Positions 26,293-34,344 of a stretch of DNA of 64,000 nt are shown piece after piece. This DNA is from Algoriphagus lutimaris (GTDB lineage: Bacteria > Bacteroidota > Bacteroidia > Cytophagales > Cyclobacteriaceae). Position 1 is the first letter of the stretch. Every line of letters starts with the position of its first letter. The stretch lies in the NCBI RefSeq assembly GCF_017051705.1, contig NZ_JAFIDJ010000001.1, forward strand, positions 2,013,786 through 2,077,785. The letters run 5' to 3'. Under the pieces are notes generated by a model. It made no database searches and was not told the DNA's origin. It saw only the letters and a program-made list of their open reading frames with translations. A program made the position numbers and the translations under genes.

Positions 26293-27102
26293 ATGAAAAA
26301 ACTTTTTCTATTTCAACTGCTACTATGGATGGCTTTGCCTCTTTTCTCCCAACAAATCACTACTCGGGAAATGGACCGAATCAACTGGATGGAATTTGCA
26401 GAGTTTGTCCCAAAAAAAATCAATACAGTATTACTTCCTACTGGCACTTTAGAACCTCATGGTGTTGTCAATAATGGTGCAGATAATACCGCTCCTTTTG
26501 CGATGGCTAAAGACATTGCCGACGAACTCAATGCCATGATTGCCCCTACACTCAATTATGGAATCACAGGAAGTATGGCAGCCTACCCAGGCGCTTTCAA
26601 AATCAGCGAAGAAGCCTATGCCCCATTCATCCGGGACATTTTGAAAGGATTGGCTAGAAATGGCTTCAAAAATATCATTATTCTCAATGGACATGGAGGT
26701 GGACAAACTGCCGTTTTACAAAAAGTAGCAGAAGATATCTCCAATGAATTGGGTGTACGAACCTTGGTCATCAATTGGTGGTCTTATGCCTCTGATGTGA
26801 CGATGGAGGTTTTCAAAGAAGATGGTGGACATGCAGGTCTCAACGAAACCGCATACATCCAAGCTATTGACCCTACCTTGGTTCACAAAGAAAAATACAA
26901 TGCAGACATGGCAACTGCTTATCCTAAAGCAGGAACCTATTCAGCTGTACCTTTTCCATCTAGCATCGGCTTATACCAAGAAGGTCAAGGATATCCTAAT
27001 TTTGATGAAGTACAAGCCAAGGAATACTTCCAAAAAGTCAATGCAAAAATCGCTGGATTAATCAAGGAAACCATCCGAAAGTGGGATATGGCAGGACTCT
27101 AG
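26293..27102 (+). CDS. Secreted creatininase-family amidohydrolase
   Basis: The 269-residue protein has a signal peptide (MKKLFLFQLLLWMALPLFSQQ) and the metal-binding motifs of creatininase-family enzymes: LLPTGTLEPHG, GADNTAP, ILNGHGGGQ and DGGHAGLNETA. The family opens cyclic amides (creatinine, mycofactocin precursors, 3-dehydro compounds). The export signal points to a periplasmic substrate that cannot be named. It begins 21 bp after the histidine kinase stop, so the two may be co-transcribed. Confidence 0.9.
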   Translation: MKKLFLFQLLLWMALPLFSQQITTREMDRINWMEFAEFVPKKINTVLLPTGTLEPHGVVNNGADNTAPFAMAKDIADELNAMIAPTLNYGITGSMAAYPGAFKISEEAYAPFIRDILKGLARNGFKNIIILNGHGGGQTAVLQKVAEDISNELGVRTLVINWWSYASDVTMEVFKEDGGHAGLNETAYIQAIDPTLVHKEKYNADMATAYPKAGTYSAVPFPSSIGLYQEGQGYPNFDEVQAKEYFQKVNAKIAGLIKETIRKWDMAGL

Positions 27103-27194
27103 AATGACGAAAAACGAAGTTAGAAATACGAAACTCTTGAAGACCTTGTGGGCTTAAATTACTTCTATTAGTTGAATTCTTAAAACATTTTTGC

Positions 27195-27211
27195 TTAGGG
27201 CAATGCCCTAA
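27195..27211. other. Short inverted repeat upstream of the pentapeptide-repeat gene
   Basis: TTAGGGC-aat-GCCCTAA is a perfect 7-bp stem with a 3-nt loop, 22 bp before the start at 27233. It lacks a T-tract on the plus strand, so it is more likely a leader hairpin or operator than a terminator. Confidence 0.35.
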
Positions 27212-27232
27212 AAACCCTTTCATTAAACAAGA

Positions 27233-27793
27233 ATGGCATATTACTCTGACCAGCAATTCCAAAATCTAAATTCAGAAAATTTCCTGCCAGGAGAATATGA
27301 AGGCTGCAGTTTTTCCCAATGCAATTTCGCTGGGATGAACTTGCAGAGCTTTAGCTTTGAGGATTGCAGTTTCACTAATTGTGACCTGAGCAATTGCAAG
27401 GTTCCCGGAGTTTCTTTTCGTGGTATCAGTTTTGGTTCCTGTAAAATGCTGGGGATTCACTTTCAAAGCTGTAACCCTTTCTTGATCGAGTTTTCTTTCA
27501 AAAACTGTCAAATGGACTATTGTGGATTCTACAACCTACAAGTGAAAAAAACCATTTTCAATTCTTGTCGATTACTTGAAGCGGACTTCACGATGGCCAA
27601 TTTGACTGGAAGTAGCTTTCTGGGTTCCGAACTAAGTGGTGCCATTTTTGACCAAACTGTATTGGAAAAAACTGATTTCCGGGAAGCTCAAAATTACCAC
27701 ATCGACCCAGAGCTCAACCGCATCAAAGGAGCCCGTTTTGATTTGGACGGACTTCCTGGTTTGCTAGGAAAATATGGAATTAAAATTGGATAA
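27233..27793 (+). CDS. Pentapeptide-repeat protein
   Basis: The 186-residue protein is built of A(D/N)LXX-type repeats (CSFSQCNFAGMNLQSFSFEDCSFTNC..., ADFTMANLTGSSFLGSELSGAIFDQTVLEKTDF) that fold as a right-handed beta-helix. It ends in the usual GARFDLDGLPGLLGKYGI tail. Proteins of this exact type (Qnr/McbG-like) can protect DNA gyrase from quinolones or toxins, but many have unknown roles. No signal peptide. A strong terminator follows. Confidence 0.92.
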   Translation: MAYYSDQQFQNLNSENFLPGEYEGCSFSQCNFAGMNLQSFSFEDCSFTNCDLSNCKVPGVSFRGISFGSCKMLGIHFQSCNPFLIEFSFKNCQMDYCGFYNLQVKKTIFNSCRLLEADFTMANLTGSSFLGSELSGAIFDQTVLEKTDFREAQNYHIDPELNRIKGARFDLDGLPGLLGKYGIKIG

Positions 27794-27810
27794 ACCTTTC
27801 TCCAAACTCC

Positions 27811-27838
27811 ACCGAAGTCAAACGCTTCGGTTTTTTTA
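27811..27838 (+). terminator. Rho-independent terminator after the pentapeptide-repeat gene
   Basis: ACCGAAG (27811-27817) pairs with CTTCGGT (27825-27831), followed by a run of Ts to 27837. It isolates dnaE transcription from upstream genes. Confidence 0.9.
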
Positions 27839-27906
27839 TTTCTCTCTTCCACTCAAAAAAAGTCCCGACAATTCTCTACATCTTCTTGCTTTCGACTGCA
27901 CTTTAT

Positions 27907-27944
27907 GTTTACATTATAAACATTAAAATGTTAATTAAATTGAC
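27907..27944 (+). promoter_or_regulatory. 38-bp box, copy 2, about 400 bp upstream of dnaE
   Basis: Identical to the dinB box (19363-19400) at 34 of 38 positions, with the same GTTTA-n5-TAAAC dyad, ATTAAAATGT core and GTTAATT/AATTGAC palindrome. If it is the dnaE promoter or operator, the dnaE message has a leader of about 400 nt that contains hairpin array 2. Confidence 0.65.
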
Positions 27945-27971
27945 ATTTAAAAAGGGTGATAGATATACTTA

Positions 27972-28030
27972 GAAATACAATTGAAATATACCTCCCTTCG
28001 GTCGGTGAAATACTATTTCCGTTTTATTTC
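27972..28030 (+). repeat. GAAATA iteron element E, heading hairpin array 2
   Basis: GAAATA at 27972 and 27983 (11-bp period) precedes the core TACCTCCCTTCGGTCGGTG (27989-28007) and GAAATA 28007-28012. Two TATTTC (28014 and 28025), again 11 bp apart, then lead into the array. Confidence 0.7.
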
Positions 28031-28332
28031 GCCGAAGGTATATCTCGCGCAAGCATATCTCGGGAGCAAAGCGACCTTATCTCAGCGTCTACCGAAGGTG
28101 GTAAGCTGTATTTCAGGAGCGCAGCGACTCTATTTCGCCGCAGGTCTATTTCGGACGACGAAGGAGTCCTTATTTCGCCCCGTCTGCCTGCCGAAGGTAG
28201 GAAGGCATATCTCGCGCAAGCATATCTCGGGAGCAAAGCGACCTTATCTCAGCGTCTACCGAAGGTGGTAAGCTGTATCTCAGGAGCGAAGCGTCTCTAT
28301 TTGGCCAAAGGCTTATTTCAGCGTAGCGTAAT
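28025..28332 (+). repeat. Tandem hairpin array 2, in the dnaE leader
   Basis: Same grammar as array 1: TATTTC/TATCTC spacers and short hairpins such as GCCGCAGGT, GCGCAAGC, GGGAGCAAAGCGACC, GGACGACGAAGGAGTCC (28153-28169). Some hairpins carry nested inserts: AGC...GCT at 28084-28107 encloses TACCGAAGGT, and GCC...GGC at 28177-28206 encloses CCT...AGG. A 71-bp block (28041-28111) recurs perfectly at 28208-28278, offset 167 bp. With the 38-bp box and element E it accounts for the 550-bp gap before dnaE. Apparent reading frames on both strands are by-products of the repeats. Confidence 0.8.
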
Positions 28333-28343
28333 ATTATAAAATC

Positions 28344-31301
28344 ATGTTTATCAACTGTCATTCTCACTTCAGCTTCAAATACGGGACCTTATCCGTAGAC
28401 GCACTCATCGGGGAAGCGAAAAGCAAACGTCTGGATGCGTTTGCCCTGACAGATATCAATTGCACCGCAGGAGTATTCCCCTTTATCCGAGCAGCCCAAC
28501 GGGTGGGCATTCACCCCGTCATCGGGATTGACTTCCGAAATGGCACCCAACAACAATACATAGGCTTAGCCAGAAACCAGGTGGGGTTCTATGAACTCAA
28601 CTCACATCTTTCTGAGCATCTCGTACACAAAAAACCATTCGGGAAACGGGCTCCGGTTGTCGATCATAGCTTTATCATTTATCCCCTGCCCAAGCGCTTT
28701 TTTGCCCTGCGGGAAAATGAATACATCGGAGTACATCCCACTCAACTCAATCAATTAATCTCCTCCCCTTGGTTCCAATACAAGGATCGACTGGTCATGT
28801 TGCAATCCGCAACTTTTAGCTCCAAAATTGAGTTCAACGCCCATCGACTCTTGCGAAGTATGGACCTCAACACCCTACTGAGTAAACTTCCTTTGGAGGA
28901 ACAGGGAGACCCTGGTGATCGCTTCTATAGCTATGCCGATATGGTCGCCCGTGCCGAAGGTCATAGCTACTTACTGGCCAATGCCCAAAAACTACTGGAA
29001 CACTGCCAATTCTCCTTCTACTTTCAAGCGGTCAAAAACAAACGGGATATTCTAGGCTCCGATTGGGAAGATTACGATTTCCTCCGCCAGGAAACCTTCA
29101 AGGGGGCGCTCTACCGCTATCCCGATCTGACACCCGAGATTTCCCAACGCATCGAAAAGGAGCTGGAACTGATCCAGCAAAAGGCTTTCACCTCCTATTT
29201 CCTGATCAATTACGACATTGTGACCTTTGCCCAGCAGCGCAACTTCTACCATGTAGGCAGGGGATCCGGTGCCAATAGCATCGTGGCTTATTGTCTGGGG
29301 ATCACAGACGTGGACCCCATCGAATTGGATCTATATTTTGAACGGTTCATCAACTTATACCGGGAAAATCCTCCCGATTTTGACATCGACTTTTCATGGA
29401 AAGACCGGGATGAGGTCACAGATTATATTTTCAGAAAGTACAATCAAGGCAAACAGGAACATGTCAGTCTATTGGCAGCCTACAGTACCTTTCAATACAA
29501 CTCCGTCTTCCGTGAACTCGGAAAGGTTTTTGGTCTCCCAAAAAGTGAAATCGAGTCCCTGATTCACTTTGCCGACAAACCTAGCTACCAACCGGATCAG
29601 TTCGGGAAGCTGATTATGAAATACAGCCAAGTACTCCATGACATGCCTTCCCATCTGACCGTACATGCCTGTGGAATTCTGATTTCCCACAAGCCCATCC
29701 ATTATTACACCGCCACAGAAATGCCCCCCAAGGGATTCCCTCTTTCGCATGTGGACATGCATGTGGCTGAAGACATCGGATTGCATAAGTTTGACATCCT
29801 GAGCCAGCGAGGCCTCGGACATATCAAAAGTGCGATAGAGATCATCTACCAAAACCAAGGCGTGAAAGTGGACATCCGAAGGGTGGAAGAGTTTAAAAAA
29901 GATCCCTTAATTCGTCAACATTTGCAGACAGGGCATACCATTGGTGCTTTCTATGTGGAATCTCCTGCCATGCGCATGTTGTTGGCCAAGATGAAAGCCA
30001 ATACCTACCTAGAACTCGTGGCTGCCAGCTCCATTATCCGTCCAGGAGTGGCAAGGTCAGGGATGATGCGTGAATACATTTTGCGTCATGTGGATAAGGA
30101 GCGCCGCAAAAACGCCCATCCTGTCCTCGCCGATATCATGCCTGAGACCTATGGCATCATGGTCTATCAAGAGGACGTGATCAAGGTAGCGCATTACTTT
30201 GCAGGATTGAGTCTGGGAGAAGCAGATGTACTGCGAAGAGGTATGAGTGGGAAGTCCCGCTCCAAGGATGAGTTCCAGCGTGTCAAGGACCGGTTTTTCA
30301 GCAATTGCCGGGAGAAAGGCCATCCCGATCAAATCGCTAGCGAAGTCTGGCATCAGATCGAGAGTTTTGCGGGCTATTCCTTTGCAAAGGGACATTCCGC
30401 TTCTTTTGCTGTGGAAAGCTACCAAAGCCTCTACCTCAAAGCCTATTTCCCGCTGGAGTTTATGGTGGGAGTGATCAACAATTTTGGAGGGTTTTATCAC
30501 ACCGAGTTTTACGTACACGAACTCCGAATGAACGGAGCCGACATCCAAGCTCCCCATATCAACGAAAGTGAATACCTGACCCGAATTATCGGAAAAACGG
30601 TTTATCTCGGATTCATCCACCTCAAGTACTTGGAGAAAGCTTCAGTAGAAAAAATTCTGACGGAACGCAGGCAAAATAGGCACTTCCTCGGACTGGCTGA
30701 TTTCTGCGGACGTGTGGAAATCAGCCTGGAACAACTACTTATTCTCATTCGGATCAATTGCTTCCGGTTCACCGGTAAAACCAAACAGGAACTGCTTTGG
30801 GAAGCACATTTCATCCTAAACAAGCGGAAAGCGATACCCGGTCCCACCGATCTTTTCAAGCAAAATTCCGGGTTCAATTTCCGTCAGCCTGCAGTACCCC
30901 AACTTGAAGAAATCGACATCCGACAGGAGATCGTAGACCAGATCGACATTCTGGAGTTTCCACTGGATTCCCCTTTTCACCTCATCAAAGATCAAAGCAT
31001 CCGAGGCATTCGGGCTGCCGAACTCAAAAGCCACCTAGGCAAAACCGTGCAGATCATCGGCTACCTAGTGACCGTCAAGTACACTCGCACAGTGAAAGGA
31101 GAAGTCATGAATTTTGGTACCTTCATCGATCGGGAAGGGCAATGGATCGACACCGTGCATTTTCCTCCCGTGGTCAAAAAATATCCTTTTAAGGGACGAG
31201 CTATTTACCTGATCGAAGGGAAAGTCACCGCCGAATTTGATTTCTACAGCATCGAAGCTACCAGATGTGAGCGATTGGAATATTGGAATGCAGGGGAATA
31301 G
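28344..31301 (+). CDS. dnaE: Second DNA polymerase III alpha subunit (DnaE2-like, error-prone)
   Basis: The 985-residue protein is shorter than replicative DnaE (about 1150-1200). It has an N-terminal PHP domain (INCHSHFSFKYGTLS), palm motifs GRGSGANSIVAYCLGITD and PPDFDIDFSW (Asp345, 347, 349), fingers, and helix-hairpin regions. A C-terminal OB domain (about 895-980, GKTVQIIGYLVTVKYT) completes it. It lacks the tau-binding tail of replicative DnaE. Together with dinB and the S24 repressor it forms a translesion set like ImuB/DnaE2. The PHP site is partly degenerate (ALTDINCTAG instead of TDHGN). Confidence 0.93.
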   Translation: MFINCHSHFSFKYGTLSVDALIGEAKSKRLDAFALTDINCTAGVFPFIRAAQRVGIHPVIGIDFRNGTQQQYIGLARNQVGFYELNSHLSEHLVHKKPFGKRAPVVDHSFIIYPLPKRFFALRENEYIGVHPTQLNQLISSPWFQYKDRLVMLQSATFSSKIEFNAHRLLRSMDLNTLLSKLPLEEQGDPGDRFYSYADMVARAEGHSYLLANAQKLLEHCQFSFYFQAVKNKRDILGSDWEDYDFLRQETFKGALYRYPDLTPEISQRIEKELELIQQKAFTSYFLINYDIVTFAQQRNFYHVGRGSGANSIVAYCLGITDVDPIELDLYFERFINLYRENPPDFDIDFSWKDRDEVTDYIFRKYNQGKQEHVSLLAAYSTFQYNSVFRELGKVFGLPKSEIESLIHFADKPSYQPDQFGKLIMKYSQVLHDMPSHLTVHACGILISHKPIHYYTATEMPPKGFPLSHVDMHVAEDIGLHKFDILSQRGLGHIKSAIEIIYQNQGVKVDIRRVEEFKKDPLIRQHLQTGHTIGAFYVESPAMRMLLAKMKANTYLELVAASSIIRPGVARSGMMREYILRHVDKERRKNAHPVLADIMPETYGIMVYQEDVIKVAHYFAGLSLGEADVLRRGMSGKSRSKDEFQRVKDRFFSNCREKGHPDQIASEVWHQIESFAGYSFAKGHSASFAVESYQSLYLKAYFPLEFMVGVINNFGGFYHTEFYVHELRMNGADIQAPHINESEYLTRIIGKTVYLGFIHLKYLEKASVEKILTERRQNRHFLGLADFCGRVEISLEQLLILIRINCFRFTGKTKQELLWEAHFILNKRKAIPGPTDLFKQNSGFNFRQPAVPQLEEIDIRQEIVDQIDILEFPLDSPFHLIKDQSIRGIRAAELKSHLGKTVQIIGYLVTVKYTRTVKGEVMNFGTFIDREGQWIDTVHFPPVVKKYPFKGRAIYLIEGKVTAEFDFYSIEATRCERLEYWNAGE

Positions 31302-31664
31302 AAATTAAAAACGGAGAATGTAAAATTGAAAATGAATAAATCACAAGACATTGAAAAGTCTATTTCAGGAAAGACTGACGATCGACAATATTTTTTCTCC
31401 AAAAATAGATGATCCCTCTTCCAACTGGAACCAACTCCCTCCTTCCCGAACTTCACAGGAATTCGGACCCCAGCTATTAACTTCCAATACATTGTGTTTT
31501 TTCTATCCCATCTGTGGTAGCCCCTACTTCATTGAATTTGGTCATCAACCCACTCTCGGAAAAATTCCACCATATTACTTACAAAACCTACCCGTAACAA
31601 CTCGACCAGTGAATTATTAAATGATCCTACTTTTCCCCTGAAAGCACCTTCAACTTATAATAAA
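31302..31664. other. Intergenic stretch with no supported gene
   Basis: Short frames exist on both strands (31351-31620 plus, 31244-31492 minus) but show no conserved features, no signal peptide and no start context. No terminator or repeat stands out. It separates dnaE from a convergent gene. Confidence 0.5.
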
Positions 31665-32693
31665 TTACTTACGACAATCCATCAAAATCTGACTTTCGAA
31701 TATTCGATCATCCTCCAAAATGTTGAAAAACTCTTGAAGATAATTGCTGAAATTTCTATAATCAGGTTTATCCATCATCCCTTCATGCGCCTCCACTCTT
31801 GCCCAGATTTCCGGTTCCAATTCTAGAAATTCCTGTCTGATTGCCTGCATCAGGGATTCTTCTCTGCAATATCCTCTATACAGTCGCTCCGTGACATGTT
31901 CAATATCCACTAAATTACTCACCTGGGAATAAGGAGGGTTTACGATACCCGTCATATCAAAATCATAGGCCAATGGAACTACCGTTTTGGAATCCAATTT
32001 CAGAATTTTCATATTATGCTGAAACATGGTAGACCAATCTGTATTCCCAATCATCAACTGGAAATAATCATGCCGTACGGCTGCCGAGTCTTCTAGTAAG
32101 GTTCCAACGATCTTCTTTCCCTCTAAAATCTCTCCTCCAAATCGATCTGCTACATTGTCATCATCTTCTATGAAAAAACCAACCAACTCTTCTACCTCGT
32201 CTTTCTTATCATCCTCATTCTCAAAATAAACTTTAACCAATCTGGTTTGAAAAGTATAAGGCGTAATGGGTTCAAAAAGCTTATAACAAAGGTATTCTTT
32301 TACCACATCGCTATCGGCTCCATTTGACCTAGTACATGGGATCACCAGCTTCAGATTTCTATTTCCATCGAATATGGTTCCTTTGGCCTGCTTCTTTTTC
32401 ACTTTTACCCGAAGTGGGGGATAAAAACAATTCTCCAACCTGAAGTTCCCCCTTACACGCATCTCAATATCCAAGGATTCCCATTCCCCAGTTTCTTCAT
32501 TTTTAAGTTGGAGATAATGGTCCATGTAGGTAGAATCATTCGTTTGTTTTCTTAACTCTTTGATTGAAAACTTCATTTTGATTTCCAGCGGTTCTTGATC
32601 TGAAAACAAATCGAATTCCTCTTGGGAATACCCATTCAGTTGAAACAGCAACAACCCCAAACAAGTCCCTATTCCGTACAATAAACTTTTCAT
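31665..32693 (-). CDS. Secreted CotH-kinase-like protein
   Basis: The 342-residue protein has a signal peptide ending GYSQ. It begins with strands resembling the CotH N-terminal region (DIEMRVRGNFRLENCFYPPLRVKV, LKLVIPC). Later it has MIGNTDWSTMFQHNMKIL and VPLAYDFDMTGIVN, reminiscent of the N...D and DFD metal-binding motifs of CotH-type kinases. The assignment is by motif only; activity is untested. The gene follows the next one by 53 bp on the same strand. Confidence 0.65.
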   Translation of the reverse strand: MKSLLYGIGTCLGLLLFQLNGYSQEEFDLFSDQEPLEIKMKFSIKELRKQTNDSTYMDHYLQLKNEETGEWESLDIEMRVRGNFRLENCFYPPLRVKVKKKQAKGTIFDGNRNLKLVIPCTRSNGADSDVVKEYLCYKLFEPITPYTFQTRLVKVYFENEDDKKDEVEELVGFFIEDDDNVADRFGGEILEGKKIVGTLLEDSAAVRHDYFQLMIGNTDWSTMFQHNMKILKLDSKTVVPLAYDFDMTGIVNPPYSQVSNLVDIEHVTERLYRGYCREESLMQAIRQEFLELEPEIWARVEAHEGMMDKPDYRNFSNYLQEFFNILEDDRIFESQILMDCRK

Positions 32694-32746
32694 AGCTCGA
32701 TTAAATCATAAAAAAACAGCAAAAATCAGCCTGATTTTCAGACTGA

Positions 32747-33493
32747 TTACTCATTCAAATCAAACATTTCCAATTTCACATCATCTACCCCTACCTGATC
32801 AAATGGATTCTCCAATTGTATCTGAACATTAAAAAGTGAAATCAGAATGAAAGTGGAAATCATCCCTAAGGAATACAATATCCATGGGTTACTTTCTGAG
32901 CCCCCCTCTTGAAGAGTGAAATAAACGGAAGGAATATAAATGATCGGATACAGGTAAATAAAGACCAAGCAGTACGCTCTGATGGAAGCCGGAGTTCTAT
33001 GTTCTTTGATAGCCGCAGTATTTTCTATACCTGACAATACATCTCCCATAAACCCTTGGATCTTCATCGAAGCATTGTATTTCATATGAGAAGATCGCTG
33101 CTGAATATAGGAACTCACTTTTATGGCATCCGCCCTCACTTTTTCCAACGGAATAGGATCGGGACCTAAATATCCTCTTAAGCTTTTTGAAACAGCCAGA
33201 ATATCTGCTTTCACCGCCGCTTTTTCTTCCTCACTAATTTTCGGTTGACTTTGTAAACAGGCATTGACAGTAATCAAAGCTGAACGGAATCTCGCTAAAT
33301 GCTCCAATGCCTTTTCTCTACGTCTAAATGCACTTTTAATGGAAAAAACCAAAGGAAAAATAATGGCAATACTGATCATGGTCAAACCAAAATTGTATTG
33401 AAAATTATTTACAAGAGTAAAATGGGTAGTAACCGCGGAAATTGCCAATACTACAAAAGTCCTCCAATTAATAATGATTAGGTACTTTTCCAT
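32747..33493 (-). CDS. Membrane protein of unknown function
   Basis: The 248-residue protein has two N-terminal membrane helices (about 10-52), a cytoplasmic helical domain rich in charged residues, and two further helices (about 170-220, YCLVFIYLYPIIYIPSVYF and WILYSLGMISTFILISLF). The overall layout recalls bestrophin-like channels, but I see no diagnostic motif. A short acidic tail (FDLNE) ends it. Not recognised. Confidence 0.75.
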   Translation of the reverse strand: MEKYLIIINWRTFVVLAISAVTTHFTLVNNFQYNFGLTMISIAIIFPLVFSIKSAFRRREKALEHLARFRSALITVNACLQSQPKISEEEKAAVKADILAVSKSLRGYLGPDPIPLEKVRADAIKVSSYIQQRSSHMKYNASMKIQGFMGDVLSGIENTAAIKEHRTPASIRAYCLVFIYLYPIIYIPSVYFTLQEGGSESNPWILYSLGMISTFILISLFNVQIQLENPFDQVGVDDVKLEMFDLNE

Positions 33494-33630
33494 GATAAAA
33501 ATCCTGAGTTGATTGGTGATAATGCTTCAATCAAATTGAATTAGTTCAATTTAAAACTAAAATTTCCATCAATAATCCTGACAAAAATTTGAAAAACAAC
33601 GAAATACAACTCTTTAATATAGGATTTTTT

Positions 33631-34323
33631 TCAGTTTATTTCAGTCAAAAAGATATTCTTAAATTCGACCTCAGCACCTTCCGCCTGCAATGCCACTTGT
33701 CCTTTGGTGGTAGTCGCCTCAAAGCCTTCATTTACCAATTCTCCATTGAGCCAAACGGTAATCGTGTCCTTGATACATCTGATTTTTATGTGGTTCCACT
33801 CACCTAAAGGCTTTTCTGAATCATCCGTTAAATTCATAATTCTTCTTTCTTTCCCTTCCGAAATCCCCCAATCCTCTTTAGGGCCTCTCCTACTTTCCAT
33901 TTCTTCCACCTTGATATCCTGCTGTATACACCAAAAATCTCCCGCATTGCTATGCATCAATTGAACCTCAATGGATTTTGGAAACATATCATATAATGCC
34001 CTAGGTTCGGAAGCATGAACCAATATCCCACAATTTCCAGGCTCTCCTGCAAATCGATAATCCAGTTCCAATAAATAATTTTCGTATTCCTGATCCGTGA
34101 TTAAATGTCCTTCAGGTGTACCCAAGCTCACTAGCAATCCATTTCTAATAATAAATGGAATCCTTAAACTACTATCCGCTTCCAAATCTGGAACATCCAT
34201 ATGCCAGCCATCCAAATTAGTCCCGTTAAATAATGGGATTGGTTCATTGGAAGGCTTGGTGCATTGAAAAAAACAAAGGGTTGCCAATCCAATTGAAAGA
34301 ACAGCGTATAAAAAATTCTTCAT
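33631..34323 (-). CDS. DUF1080 (3-keto-disaccharide hydrolase-like) lipoprotein
   Basis: The 230-residue protein has a lipoprotein signal (IGLATLCFFQC) and a single DUF1080 concanavalin-like domain: PLFNGTNLDGWH, YENYLLELDYRF, GNCGILVH, EWNHIKIRC, TVWLNGELVNE and the ending GAEVEFKNIFLTEI. The family binds or cleaves glycans, for example 3-keto-glycosides. It lies 21 bp after the FNT channel gene and is probably the last gene of that operon, although no functional link is obvious. Confidence 0.93.
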   Translation of the reverse strand: MKNFLYAVLSIGLATLCFFQCTKPSNEPIPLFNGTNLDGWHMDVPDLEADSSLRIPFIIRNGLLVSLGTPEGHLITDQEYENYLLELDYRFAGEPGNCGILVHASEPRALYDMFPKSIEVQLMHSNAGDFWCIQQDIKVEEMESRRGPKEDWGISEGKERRIMNLTDDSEKPLGEWNHIKIRCIKDTITVWLNGELVNEGFEATTTKGQVALQAEGAEVEFKNIFLTEIN

Positions 34324-34344
34324 TATAAGAGATTTTAGAGTGGT

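Noticed and set aside
24379-27102. Kinase plus creatininase as a mycofactocin or other RiPP cluster
   Set aside because: The creatininase-like protein is exported and no radical SAM enzyme, precursor peptide or dehydrogenase is nearby.
21247-28332. CRISPR interpretation of the two arrays
   Set aside because: Units are short hairpins that vary in sequence with conserved 6-7 nt spacers, there are no unique 30-nt spacers and no cas genes nearby.
27956-28339. Open reading frames on both strands across hairpin array 2 (and likewise at 21221-21445)
   Set aside because: They arise from GC-rich repeats that lack stops; the products are repetitive on both strands, without start context or family resemblance.
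31351-31620. 89-codon ORF after dnaE as a small gene
   Set aside because: No signal, motif or convincing start context; the opposite strand has a similar random frame.
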